Assembly (NCBI RefSeq): GCF_026626335.1
Contig: NZ_JAPNTZ010000027.1
Location: forward strand, 1-64,000
Reading direction: 5' to 3'
Origin: Paractinoplanes pyxinae
Lineage (GTDB): Bacteria; Actinomycetota; Actinomycetes; Mycobacteriales; Micromonosporaceae
DNA: 64,000 bases
Shown: positions 18,202 to 26,580 of the stretch, in pieces
Position numbering within the stretch: the stretch's first letter is position 1
How the letters are laid out: each line of letters starts with the position of its first letter
The notes under the pieces: model-generated
Seen by the model: only the letters and a program-made list of their open reading frames with translations
Databases searched by the model: none
Told to the model about the DNA's origin: nothing
Program-made: the position numbers and the translations under genes

Positions 18202-19983
18202 ATGAGCTTCCGACGAGCCTCCGACATCGACTTCGAGCGGCTGACCGGCGGCCGGGTCTTCCACCCGTCGCCGCCGGCCTGGGAGGACGAGGTCCTCTAC
18301 TTCCTGATGCTCGACCGGTTCGCCGACGGCAACGACGCCACACCGCTGCTCACCGACGCGGACAAAGGCAATGCCTGGCGTACGGAGGAAAGCCGGCAGG
18401 AATGGCAGGACGCCGGCGCCGAATGGGTCGGCGGAACGCTGAACGGGCTGCGCGGGAAGCTCGGATACCTCAGCGGGCTGGGCGTCACGGCGGTGTGGAT
18501 CAGCCCGATCCTCAAACAGCGTCCGAATACGGATACCTATCACGGCTACGCGACGCAGGACTTCCTCGAGATCGACCCGCACTTCGGGAGCGCCGAGGAT
18601 CTGAAGCAGCTGGTCGCTGAGGCTCATGCGGCCGGCATTCGCGTCATCCTCGACGTGGTGCTCAACCATGCCGGCGACGTTTTCGCGTACGAGGAACAAG
18701 ACGTGCACTGGGACGGTCGGACGCACACGGTGGCCGGCTTCCGCGACGCCGAGGGAAGGCCAACGTTGCCGTTCGGTCCGGTGGACGCGGGTGTGTCGCA
18801 GGACGCGGCAGTCTGGCCGGCGGAACTGCAGCGGGCGGGCAGCTTCACGGCGAAAGGGCCCATCCGGGATTGGGACCGGGACCCGGAATACCGTGAGGGC
18901 GACTTCGAAGGGCTGAAGGACATCACGCTCGGCGGGGGGCCGACCGATGGGTATCGGCCGTCGGGGGCGTTGCGAGCACTGACCTCCGTCTACAAGTATT
19001 GGATCGCGTACGCGGACCTGGACGGGTTCCGGGTCGACACGGTGAAACACATGGACCCGGGGGCGGCGAGGTACTTCACGTCGGCGATTCACGAGTTCGC
19101 GCAGTCGATCGGCAAAGAGAACTTCTACCTGATCGCCGAGATCACCGGGTCCCGGGAATTCGCGTACCGGACCCTGGAAGAAGTCGGAATGGACGCGGCG
19201 CTGGGCATAGCCGACGTCCAGGATCAGATGGAATGGCTGGTCAAAGGCTTCCGGGATCCACAGGAGTACTTCGGGTTGTTCCGGGACTCGCTGCAGGTGG
19301 GCAAGGACTCGCACACCTGGTTCCGCAACCGCGTGGTGACGGCGTTCGACGACCACGACCAGGTGCGCAAGGGTCGCGACAAAGCACGGTTCGCGGCGGA
19401 CGACCTGGGGAAGAAGCTGGGGGTGGCGGCGATCGCGTTGAACGCGACTACGCTCGGTATTCCGTGTTTGTATTACGGCAGCGAGCAAGGGCTCGACGGG
19501 CACGGGGCGAACGATCGCTACCTGCGGGAGGCGATGTTCGGCGGGGCGTTCGGGGCGTTCCGGAGCCGGGGGGTGCACTGCTTCGACACGAGCAACCCGA
19601 CCTACCGGCAGGTGTCGAGGATTCTCTCGTTGCGCCGGAGAATGCCGGCTCTTCGCCGAGGAAGGCAGTATCTGCGGCAGATCTCGGGGGATGGGGTGCA
19701 CTTCGGGTTCCCGCAGTTGTTCGACGGGTCCATGAGGTCGGTGGTGGCGTGGTCCCGGTTGTTCGCGGAGACCGAGGTGTTGGCTGCTATCAATACCGAT
19801 CCCGAATCCGCGCGTACGGCCTGGGTTACTGTCGACTTTGATCTGCATGAGGCGGGGTCGAAACTGACGTGTTTGTTCAGCACGGATCCGGCGTCCGAAG
19901 GTTTGGAGGTGCCTGTTGAGGCGCGCAATGGGAAGGCGGTTGAGGTGACCGTGCCGGCGGGTGGGTTCGTTGTTTACGGGTAA
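18202..19983 (+). CDS. GH13 alpha-amylase family glycosyl hydrolase
   Basis: 593 residues. The catalytic barrel motifs are present: VVLNHAG (region I), LDGFRVDTVKH with the nucleophile Asp (region II), LIAEITG with the acid/base Glu (region III) and AFDDHDQ (region IV). A C-terminal beta domain follows. No signal peptide is visible, so it probably acts in the cytoplasm on maltodextrins, glycogen or trehalose-related sugars. ATG 18202 is used; TTG 18193 is in frame upstream. The stop at 19983 is followed after 26 bases by hairpin element copy B, in the same orientation. Confidence 0.9.
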   Translation: MSFRRASDIDFERLTGGRVFHPSPPAWEDEVLYFLMLDRFADGNDATPLLTDADKGNAWRTEESRQEWQDAGAEWVGGTLNGLRGKLGYLSGLGVTAVWISPILKQRPNTDTYHGYATQDFLEIDPHFGSAEDLKQLVAEAHAAGIRVILDVVLNHAGDVFAYEEQDVHWDGRTHTVAGFRDAEGRPTLPFGPVDAGVSQDAAVWPAELQRAGSFTAKGPIRDWDRDPEYREGDFEGLKDITLGGGPTDGYRPSGALRALTSVYKYWIAYADLDGFRVDTVKHMDPGAARYFTSAIHEFAQSIGKENFYLIAEITGSREFAYRTLEEVGMDAALGIADVQDQMEWLVKGFRDPQEYFGLFRDSLQVGKDSHTWFRNRVVTAFDDHDQVRKGRDKARFAADDLGKKLGVAAIALNATTLGIPCLYYGSEQGLDGHGANDRYLREAMFGGAFGAFRSRGVHCFDTSNPTYRQVSRILSLRRRMPALRRGRQYLRQISGDGVHFGFPQLFDGSMRSVVAWSRLFAETEVLAAINTDPESARTAWVTVDFDLHEAGSKLTCLFSTDPASEGLEVPVEARNGKAVEVTVPAGGFVVYG

Positions 19984-20009
19984 AAACCGGCGGATTTCTT
20001 GCGGTTGAC

Positions 20010-20082
20010 GGCCGGGGACGAGGGCGATCACGCAAGCTGTAAACCGTCTCTATGCTTTGCGTGATCGCCCTCGTCCCCGGCC
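20010..20082 (+). other. perfect 26-bp-arm hairpin of copy B
   Basis: Bases 20010-20035 pair perfectly with 20057-20082 around a 21-base loop (20036-20056). The loop holds GTAAACCGTCTCTATGC, identical to copy A. Compared with copy A the arms differ at positions 3, 4, 9, 10, 16, 19, 22, 23 and 26, and each change is matched on the other arm. Confidence 0.88.
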
Positions 20083-20268
20083 TTGCCGGGGGATTGGCTG
20101 CGCGGCTTTGGTTGTGGTCGGCGCTTCTCTGATTGCCTATTGTGGTCGTAGACCCGTGCGGGTTCGGGTCTGGCTGCCGCGCTGTGGGGTTTCGCTGGGT
20201 GCTTGGTTACTCGGGCGGGCCTGGGTGGTGGGTTTCGCGTTCGTACCGTGCCGGTTGCGCGTGTGGGG
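20010..20268 (+). repeat. duplicated hairpin element, copy B
   Basis: About 260 bp homologous to the element at 314-573. It opens with a perfect 26-bp-arm hairpin (20010-20082) and continues as a body ending near GCGCGTGTGGGG at 20268. As in copy A, it begins shortly after a stop codon (19983) and runs in the same direction as the upstream gene. A frame through it encodes VVVGASL and GRRPVRVR, also seen in copy A, but no convincing start or ribosome site exists. No transposase or terminal target duplication is evident. Confidence 0.8.
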
Positions 20269-20293
20269 CTTCTTCTTACTGCTTCTTACTGCT

Positions 20294-20333
20294 GACCCGA
20301 CCGCTGCGCGGATCGGGGCTCCCGGTCAGGGTC
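20294..20333 (+). terminator. possible terminator after element copy B
   Basis: GACCC-G-ACCG pairs with CGGT-CA-GGGTC, leaving a GC-rich loop, followed by GCTCCTTTT. The rest of 20269-20412, between the element and the next gene's stop, shows nothing else beyond a short direct repeat CTTCTTACTG near 20272-20290. Confidence 0.4.
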
Positions 20334-20412
20334 GCTCCTTTTAATGTGCCGCGCCGTCAAACAGTCGCGAGGCCCACGTACTGATCATGCCCGCCGCTTG
20401 TCGCGCGTCTTT

Positions 20413-20937
20413 CTAGGGATGTACGGCCTTGTCGGCTTTTCGGCGTAGCAGGGCGGTGGAGATGACGGCTACGGCCACGCTGAAGCAGCCTGCCACTGCG
20501 GCTACTAGGCGCGACTCCCGTGCTCGTCGGCTCAGGTACTCGGCCTCGCTGATGACCGTCGTCTCGCCGTTGTTGTTGAGTACGTACGTTCCGGCCTGTT
20601 CTTCCGCCACACCCGGTGAACCGGTCAAAGTGAGGACGGCGACCACCCAGAAGCCGGCGAACAGCAGCCCGCTTGCGACAAGCAGCCAACCGGGCAGCGT
20701 GTCGCGTACCAGGCGCCACAATGCCTTGGCCTGACCAGCGCGGGTCTCGGCCTGCAAGCCGGTGGTCCGGCGTATGCCGGCCAGCAGGACGGCGACGAAA
20801 CCCGGAACCACCGGCAGTGCCGTCGACAGCGCGACAACAGCCAGGGGCCACCGAAGGCCGCCGGGCAGCGTCGTGGCCACCAACAGCCCGGCACACCAGA
20901 CGATCCCGGCCAGCGCGAGCCCCCGAGTCCACACCAT
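20413..20937 (-). CDS. small membrane protein of unknown function
   Basis: 174 residues with about four hydrophobic helices: two near the N-terminus (ALAGIVWCAGLLVATTLPGG and LAVVALSTALPVVPGFVAVLL), one central and one near the C-terminus. A polar loop of about 40 residues lies between helices 3 and 4, and the C-terminal tail is basic (LLRRKADKAVHP). I do not recognise the family. It is divergent from the DinB-like gene, with a 54-bp gap. Confidence 0.65.
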   Translation of the reverse strand: MVWTRGLALAGIVWCAGLLVATTLPGGLRWPLAVVALSTALPVVPGFVAVLLAGIRRTTGLQAETRAGQAKALWRLVRDTLPGWLLVASGLLFAGFWVVAVLTLTGSPGVAEEQAGTYVLNNNGETTVISEAEYLSRRARESRLVAAVAGCFSVAVAVISTALLRRKADKAVHP

Positions 20938-20991
20938 GGGCTGAAACTACAGGCGCAGGCGGACCTCGGCAGCGCCGCCTAGCCTGGGCGC

Positions 20992-21573
20992 ATGGAACCT
21001 ACCGGCGAAGTGCAGGGCTATCCGGAGCCCCCGGCGGTCGGCGACGAGTCCTCGACGCTCGTGGGATCCCTGGAACGGCAGCGGGCCACCTTCGAGTGGA
21101 AGTGCAGTGGCCTGGACGGAGAACAGCTGGCCAAGCGGCTCGACACCTCTGGTCTGACATTGGGCCGGCTCTTGAAGCACCTGGCCTACATGGAGGACAT
21201 CAACTTCACCCGGGACCTGGCCGGTTGTGAGCTGCCGCGCCCGTGGTCGGAAGTGGACGCGGCCGGACGAAGCCAGTGGGTGTTCGAGTCAGCCGATGCC
21301 GACTCGTCCGAGACGCTTTACCAATTGTGGCGCGACGCCGTCGAACGGTCGCGATCGGCGGTGCGGGAGGCGCTTGACTGGGGCGGGCCGCAGGGGACCT
21401 ACCGGTCTGGTGGCGGTTCCGAGGCGACCGTGCGGCGCCTGCTGGTCGACATGATCGAGGAGTACGCCCGGCACACCGGCCACGCCGACATTCTGCGTGA
21501 GGCCATCGACGGCCGCGTCGGGGAGGACCCGCCCGGCCCGGCCTTCTCCTGGTCCGACCACCACCCGCGCTGA
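20992..21573 (+). CDS. DinB/DUF664 family protein
   Basis: 193 residues with the DinB-like four-helix pattern. RLLKHLAYMEDINF carries the first metal-ligand His and EEYARHTGHADILREAIDG the C-terminal HxxxH-type motif common to DUF664 (mini-circle protein) members. Metal-dependent DinB-fold proteins include thiol transferases, but the function of this subgroup is mostly unknown. ATG 20992 opens the gene 54 bp from the divergent membrane protein gene. Confidence 0.82.
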   Translation: MEPTGEVQGYPEPPAVGDESSTLVGSLERQRATFEWKCSGLDGEQLAKRLDTSGLTLGRLLKHLAYMEDINFTRDLAGCELPRPWSEVDAAGRSQWVFESADADSSETLYQLWRDAVERSRSAVREALDWGGPQGTYRSGGGSEATVRRLLVDMIEEYARHTGHADILREAIDGRVGEDPPGPAFSWSDHHPR

Positions 21574-21656
21574 CAGCGGACTGTGGGCTGCATCGCCTCA
21601 TGTAGGGCGCCGGCCTGCCGAAAGTACCGGGAGGCATCGCCGGCGAGGAGGTAGCA

Positions 21657-21995
21657 GTGTCCGACTGGCAGGACTGGTACACGCCGCCGGCCGAGCAGAG
21701 CGCTACCGAGGATCGAGCGTGGCGTGGCGCTGCGGCGGCCGCTGTCCCGCATGTCGTGATCCTGCTGGCGATGATGTGGGGAGTCCTCGGCGCGGACGGC
21801 GCCGACCGCGCTTATGCGGCGCTCTACGGCTTGGTCGAGCTCTATGTCGTGCCGGTGGCCGTGGTGGTGACCTTGTTCTTGGCGGTCTCGCGTCGGCGAG
21901 ACGCCCGGCTTCCGATGGCCGTAGTCACCCTTGTCGGATCGGTTGTTGTATCGCTCGCAACGCTGATCATCGGCAACGGCAGCACTTGGACCTAG
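21657..21995 (+). CDS. small membrane protein of unknown function
   Basis: 112 residues starting at GTG 21657, with GAGGAGG 5 bases upstream, a strong ribosome site. Three hydrophobic segments are visible (VPHVVILLAMMWGVLG, LYVVPVAVVVTLFLAV, MAVVTLVGSVVVSLATLII), and the N-terminal 30 residues are polar. No family recognised. It converges with the SUKH-like gene, 42 bp away. Confidence 0.65.
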   Translation: MSDWQDWYTPPAEQSATEDRAWRGAAAAAVPHVVILLAMMWGVLGADGADRAYAALYGLVELYVVPVAVVVTLFLAVSRRRDARLPMAVVTLVGSVVVSLATLIIGNGSTWT

Positions 21996-22037
21996 AGCGA
22001 ACCGATGCCCCGCTGCACCGGCCGGTGGATCGCCGGC

Positions 22038-22778
22038 TCAGTCGTCGAGGAATGTCTCGACCCACATGGAGTTCGGCTCGTTGTCGGTCAAGGTCGGGTC
22101 GATCTTTGTCATGCCGGCCAGGAACGTCGAACGACACCTGTCCAACTCGGCGTGGTAACGCTCGGCCTGCTCCACTCCATCATTCGGGGAAGGCTCCGGG
22201 TGAGCGCGGATTATCGTGACCGCGGTGAACCAGCGCCAAGCGATCTCGACGAAGGCCGTCAAGGAGGCGTTGAAGTAACAGACGGCCGGGTGGTAGAGAT
22301 CCGGGTGGTACGGCTGCAACTGAGGATGGATATCCGCGACGGTCAGCGGTCGTCCTCGGATGCCGAGGACACGCCCGCTGCCCGCAACCACGCCCGGCCG
22401 GATGGTGAGGGCGGCGTCGAAGTCGGAGCCGTAGACACCCAACAGGTACAGCCGGTCGTCCGCGTTCGCGAGAAGTCCCTCGGGCTCTCCGGCGATGTTC
22501 GGTGTCAGCAGTGGCTCTTCGGCGTCCTGGGGTGCGGGCGCGAGCAGGGGCCCACGCGGAAGCCCAAACGCCTTCAAGATCGCACGGTCCCGGTCCGGCA
22601 CGTCCCATCGATCCACGGCGACACCTGGACGAACTTGTACTCCAGGGTCGATCAGAGAGTCGATCGGCGCCTGAATCGCCGACAGCACCGCGTCGTGAAG
22701 CTCGCCCACCGGTTTCCCTTCGGCTGTCATTCCAGCTTCTAGGGCGCCAAGCCGTTGACTGTCGAGGAAGGCGTCCAT
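22038..22778 (-). CDS. SUKH-4-like immunity-type protein
   Basis: 246 residues. The middle (ILKAFGLPRGPLLAP to the hydrophobic YFNASLTAFVEIAWRW) resembles SUKH-4 family proteins, which commonly serve as immunity proteins against polymorphic toxins or contact-dependent nucleases. A C-terminal extension of about 50 residues is polar. ATG 22778 is chosen; no strong ribosome site is visible and the frame stays open upstream to the divergent peptidase region. No toxin gene is recognisable nearby, so it would be an orphan or act in another role. Confidence 0.6.
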   Translation of the reverse strand: MDAFLDSQRLGALEAGMTAEGKPVGELHDAVLSAIQAPIDSLIDPGVQVRPGVAVDRWDVPDRDRAILKAFGLPRGPLLAPAPQDAEEPLLTPNIAGEPEGLLANADDRLYLLGVYGSDFDAALTIRPGVVAGSGRVLGIRGRPLTVADIHPQLQPYHPDLYHPAVCYFNASLTAFVEIAWRWFTAVTIIRAHPEPSPNDGVEQAERYHAELDRCRSTFLAGMTKIDPTLTDNEPNSMWVETFLDD

Positions 22779-22905
22779 CGCCGCAGTATTGCTGACGCTT
22801 ACCTGGGAGGTAATCGACGCTCGGGTCACGGCGGCCAGGCTGCGGGAGCGGCGGTGAGCTCCTAGGGTGAGGGGATCGACGTACCTCGATCTAGGGAGTT
22901 GTCCT

Positions 22906-23898
22906 GTGCGAGGCAAGATCGTTGTACTCCTGGCCGCCGCCCTCATCGCTGTGCCTGGTCCGGCGGTTGCGGCCACAAAGCAAGACAGGCTCAGTCCGAC
23001 CCAGGTGGGCGCGGCACTGAAGAAGATTGCGAAAGCCAGCGACGGGCGCGTGCGGCTGGGAATCATCGGGCGCAGCAACGAAGGGCGGCCGCTGCGGCTG
23101 GCCACCGTCGGGCACGGGCCGACCCGGCTGCTGTACGTGACTCAGCAGCACGGGGACGAGCCGTTGGGGACGCCGGCCGCGGTTCGGGCGTTGTGGGCGT
23201 TGGGCGTACCCGATTCGCAGTGGCATCGGTGGCTTCGCAGCCGGCTGACCATCGACTTCGTGGTCCAGGCCAACCCGGACGGGGCGGTGCGCAACCAGCG
23301 GTACAACCACGACCCCAGCGCGTCGGGGGAGTACACGCAGCCGGGCGTCGGCTACGACATCAACCGGTTCCACAACCCGTTGACGCCGATCGAGGACAAC
23401 CCGGTGCCGGAGTCGCGGGCGGTGCTGCGGCACTGGCACGCCACACATCCGCGGGTGGTCGTCGACTATCACATGCAGGGGCGTTACCTGCAGCCGGACG
23501 GGCGGGAGACGACCGCCTCGATCCTGTGGCCGACCAGCCCGCTGGCCGGGGAAGCTGCGGTCACTGCGGGCCGGAAATTAGCCGTACGGAACTACGACGC
23601 GACGACGGCGGCCGGGGCCAACGTGAGCCGGTATCCGGGTGGCGACTACGAGGGGATCGCTCGTAACGCGTACGGAATTCTGGGTTCTGCCTCGCTGTTG
23701 GTCGAGCTCTCGGATCTGCCGGAGGACCAGGTCGAGCTGCAGATCCGGACAGCCTTCACCTCTATGCTGGCCACCGCTCAGGGCGCGGCCGACGGTTCCC
23801 TGTGGCGAGCGAACCCGGATCGGGCCGACTCGATCCCGGAGCGCGGGCCGTCGCTGCCCGGCGCGGTGTCGTCCCTGTTCCGCGCGGACGCCGCGTAG
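22906..23898 (+). CDS. secreted M14-family zinc carboxypeptidase
   Basis: 330 residues with a signal peptide (GKIVVLLAAALIAVPGPAVAA). Zinc ligands His and Glu are in QQHGDEPLG, the third His in VDYHMQGR, and the catalytic Glu in LLVELSD, as in M14 metallocarboxypeptidases. It would trim peptides or cell-wall stem peptides outside the cell. GTG 22906 follows AGGGAG. The gene converges with the RecQ-like gene, 4 bases away. Confidence 0.9.
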   Translation: MRGKIVVLLAAALIAVPGPAVAATKQDRLSPTQVGAALKKIAKASDGRVRLGIIGRSNEGRPLRLATVGHGPTRLLYVTQQHGDEPLGTPAAVRALWALGVPDSQWHRWLRSRLTIDFVVQANPDGAVRNQRYNHDPSASGEYTQPGVGYDINRFHNPLTPIEDNPVPESRAVLRHWHATHPRVVVDYHMQGRYLQPDGRETTASILWPTSPLAGEAAVTAGRKLAVRNYDATTAAGANVSRYPGGDYEGIARNAYGILGSASLLVELSDLPEDQVELQIRTAFTSMLATAQGAADGSLWRANPDRADSIPERGPSLPGAVSSLFRADAA

Positions 23899-23902
23899 AC
23901 GG

Positions 23903-25525
23903 TCAGGCGTCGATGGTGAGCAGGCCGTTGGTCAGCACCGCGGGAGTCAGGTGACGGTAGCCGACGGAGTCGAACAGCACGGACAGCTCGTGGTCGTCGC
24001 GGGACAGCAGCAGGCCGGAACCCCAGTACTTGTGGGTCACGCGGGTGCCGTCGCCGGTGGTCGGTGACCACGTGGCGGCGGCCGGTGGGGGAGCGGCGGC
24101 GTCGTTGTCGCAGTTGCCGCACGGGGCCGGGTAGTGCTCGCCGAAGTAGGCGAGCAGCTCGGCCCGGCGGCACTGGGTGGTCTCGGCGTAGTGGCGGGCC
24201 GTGTCGATCTGGCTGGCCAGGATGGTCTGCCGGCGGTCGCCCGAGGCCAGCACGGCGTCGCGGGCGGAGGCCGGCACGGGGGTGGCGACCGTGACCTCGT
24301 CGCGGCCGGACGACGTCAGGAAGCCCTGCTCGATGAGCTCGGTGGCGACGCGTTGGGTGGCGGTGTGGCTGACGCCGGCCGCGGTGGCCACATCGGCCAG
24401 CGCCACCTGGCCGTGGGCGGCTTCGAGCTGGTGGACGACGGCGGTGACGGTCTCGGCCGGCACGCGGGCCCGGGCGGCCAGCAGACGCGGGATCCGGACG
24501 GCACGGCTGTCGTGGACGAGGACCACAGCGGCCGCGTTCCCGTCGCGCCCGGCCCGCCCGACCTCCTGGTAGTACTCGTCGAGACTGCCCGGGACGCCCG
24601 CATGCACCACCGTACGGATGTCGGGTTTGTCGATCCCCATGCCGAACGCGCTGGTCGCCACCACGATGTCGAGCTCGCCGGCGAAGAAGGCGTCCTGGAT
24701 GCGCGCGCGTTCGGCGGCCGGCACCCCGGCGTGGTAGGCGGCGGTCTTGTACGCGTCCAGGCGCAGACGCTCGGCCAGTTCTTCGCAGTGCGTGTGGGTC
24801 AGGGCGTAGACGAGCGCCGGCGTCTCGTGGGCGAGCATCACTTCGACCGTACGGTCCTCGATGGCTTGCGCCTCGGGCAGATCCTGACGGGTCAACCGTA
24901 CGGCCAAGCTCAGATTGGGACGATCGAAGCCGGCCACGATCACCTTCGGGTCGGTCATGCGCAGCCGCCGGGTGATGTCGGCCTGCACGGGCGGGGCGGC
25001 GGTCGCGGTCAGCGCCAGCAGCGGCGGCCGCCCGAGCGTGTCGGCGATGTCGGCCAGACGCAGATAGTCGGGCCGGAAGTCGTGCCCCCACTGGCTGATC
25101 AGATGCGCCTCGTCGATGGCGATCAACGTCACCGGGCGGCGGCTGTCCGAGATGGCGCCGATCGTCTCCTCGTTGCCCAACTGCTCGGGCCCCAGAAGCA
25201 CAAAATCGGCCGACCCTTCCCGTACGGCGTTCAGCGCCTCAAGTCGCTCGGAGTGCCGCAATCCGGAGTTAACCATGCGGGCGGCCACGTTCCGCCCGGT
25301 CAGCGAGCGCAACTGGTCGCGTTGCAGGGCAAGCAGCGGCGACACGACGACCGTCAGCCCGCCGCGGGCCAGCCCGGCCACCTGATAGATCGCGCTCTTG
25401 CCGCTGCCCGTCGGCAGCACGGCCAACGTGTCCCGCCCGGCGGCAGCCGCGGAGGCCGTCTCTTGCTGAGCGGGCCGCAGAGCGAACCCGAGCACCGACT
25501 CGGCGATGGCGTTGACGTCAGACAC
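23903..25525 (-). CDS. RecQ-like DEAH-box DNA helicase without HRDC domain
   Basis: 540 residues from GTG 25525. Helicase motif I is LPTGSGKS (Lys about 43), motif II IDEAHLISQWGHDFRPDY, and motif VI QEVGRAGRDG. A zinc-binding segment with four cysteines (CRRAELL and PCGNCDN) follows, then a helix-turn-helix-like region. There is no C-terminal HRDC domain, so it is a short RecQ of the actinobacterial type. It unwinds DNA for repair or recombination. Nearby genes do not suggest a defence island. Confidence 0.9.
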   Translation of the reverse strand: MSDVNAIAESVLGFALRPAQQETASAAAAGRDTLAVLPTGSGKSAIYQVAGLARGGLTVVVSPLLALQRDQLRSLTGRNVAARMVNSGLRHSERLEALNAVREGSADFVLLGPEQLGNEETIGAISDSRRPVTLIAIDEAHLISQWGHDFRPDYLRLADIADTLGRPPLLALTATAAPPVQADITRRLRMTDPKVIVAGFDRPNLSLAVRLTRQDLPEAQAIEDRTVEVMLAHETPALVYALTHTHCEELAERLRLDAYKTAAYHAGVPAAERARIQDAFFAGELDIVVATSAFGMGIDKPDIRTVVHAGVPGSLDEYYQEVGRAGRDGNAAAVVLVHDSRAVRIPRLLAARARVPAETVTAVVHQLEAAHGQVALADVATAAGVSHTATQRVATELIEQGFLTSSGRDEVTVATPVPASARDAVLASGDRRQTILASQIDTARHYAETTQCRRAELLAYFGEHYPAPCGNCDNDAAAPPPAAATWSPTTGDGTRVTHKYWGSGLLLSRDDHELSVLFDSVGYRHLTPAVLTNGLLTIDA

Positions 25526-25586
25526 CCGGTAAGTGTGGCAGCCCTGCGAATGAGAGTCGGTTGACCGCCGCGTGCACCTCGTCACC

Positions 25587-26150
25587 ATGGCGCTATTTCT
25601 AACTCCCGCCGCTGCTCTCGCCGGCCGTCCTCGGTTGTGCCGCGCCGGCGGTGGTGGCTCTGGTCTTCCTGCTGGCTTACGAGCGCCGCCGCGCCGAGCC
25701 TGCTTCGGGTGGTGCTGACTCCGGGCCCGGCGGTGGCCTTCGACGCGCGAGCCTGGATCGTCTGGCTTTTGATCGCGGTGTGCGCGGCCGGTGTCGTCGC
25801 CCTTGTCCTTCAGAGCGCCGCCATTGCGCCCCCTGCGCCCGCCGCTTCCGCGTCAGTGCCCGCCGCTTCCGCGCTTGCGCCCGCCGCTTTTGCTCCCGCG
25901 CCCGCCGTTCCTGCTCCCGCGCCCGCCGTTCCTGCCCCGCGCCCGCCGCGTCCGCCGCTTCCACGCCGGCCGTTTCCGCGCCTGCGCCGGCTGCTTCTAA
26001 CCCTGCGTCCGCCGCTTCCGCGTTCGTACCCCCCCCGCGCCCGCCGCTTCCGCGTCCGTACACGCCGCGCCCGCCGCTTCCGCGGCCGCCGGTTCCGCGT
26101 CCGGTGCGGAAGTGTCGCAACGAAGCTGCACCCGTAGGTCACTCCGGGCG
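25587..26150 (+). pseudogene. probable frameshifted membrane-protein remnant with Pro/Ala-rich tail
   Basis: Two hydrophobic segments lie in different frames. PAVVALVFLLAYERRR is read from about 25640-25690, and ARAWIVWLLIAVCAAGVVALVL from about 25745-25815 in another frame. A 300-bp low-complexity tail of 18-bp units follows. A frameshift near 25690-25740 is needed to join them. No start with a ribosome site is evident. It precedes the orphan Flp pilin gene and may be a decayed neighbour of it. This is a weak call. Confidence 0.3.
25815..26110 (+). repeat. degenerate 18-bp GC-rich minisatellite
   Basis: About 15 imperfect copies of a unit like GCGCCCGCCGCTTCCGCG, with insertions and a run of eight C near 26029-26036. 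In all three forward frames it gives low-complexity Ala/Pro/Arg-rich peptides. It lies just upstream of the pilin gene. Confidence 0.75.
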
Positions 26151-26212
26151 CCACCGGGCGAACCGATGAGGGAATCGGAGCCGGCTGCCGACAAGCCGGA
26201 GAATCGGGGGAG

Positions 26213-26410
26213 ATGGCTATGTTCCAGTACTTGGCAGCTCTGCTGCAGTCCCGCCTGCCGGCGACGGACGACGAAGGGGCGACCGCGGTCGAGTACGGCC
26301 TGCTCGTCTCGCTCGTGGCGGTCGTGATCATCGTCGGCGCCACCACGTTCGGCCAGCAGATCAGCGATCTGTTCGGGGCCGTCGCTGGCAAGATCAAGAT
26401 GCCGGTCTGA
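26213..26410 (+). CDS. Flp/Fap-type pilin
   Basis: 65 residues. The motif GATAVEYGLLVSLVAVVIIVGATTFG is the prepilin N-terminal helix of Flp pilins, with the usual Glu five residues after the cleavage glycine and an adjacent Tyr. It would be processed by a TadV-type peptidase and assembled by Tad machinery. None of those genes are in the window, so this is an orphan pilin locus. ATG 26213 follows a GGGGG ribosome site. A strong terminator follows at 26418. Confidence 0.9.
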   Translation: MAMFQYLAALLQSRLPATDDEGATAVEYGLLVSLVAVVIIVGATTFGQQISDLFGAVAGKIKMPV

Positions 26411-26417
26411 CTCGGGT

Positions 26418-26441
26418 GGCCGGCCCGTTCGCGGGCCGGCC
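26418..26441 (+). terminator. terminator hairpin after the pilin gene
   Basis: GGCCGGCCCG and CGGGCCGGCC form a perfect 10-bp stem closed by a TTCG tetraloop, 7 bases after the pilin stop. No U-tract follows. Confidence 0.75.
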
Positions 26442-26580
26442 CGGCGTTGAATGGGGCGGATGTCGCAATCGACGGCTTTCGCTACTACTCGGGGTTCTGT
26501 TTCCACTGCCGTCCGTGAAACATGGCGTTCATGGCGGCGTGACATTTCCCCCGCCGCCGGTCCGACGATGGGAGGCAACG

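Noticed and set aside
15982..20031. A 1349-residue minus-strand frame opposite the PBP and GH13 genes
   Set aside because: It spans two unrelated plus-strand genes and their terminator, with no recognisable domain.
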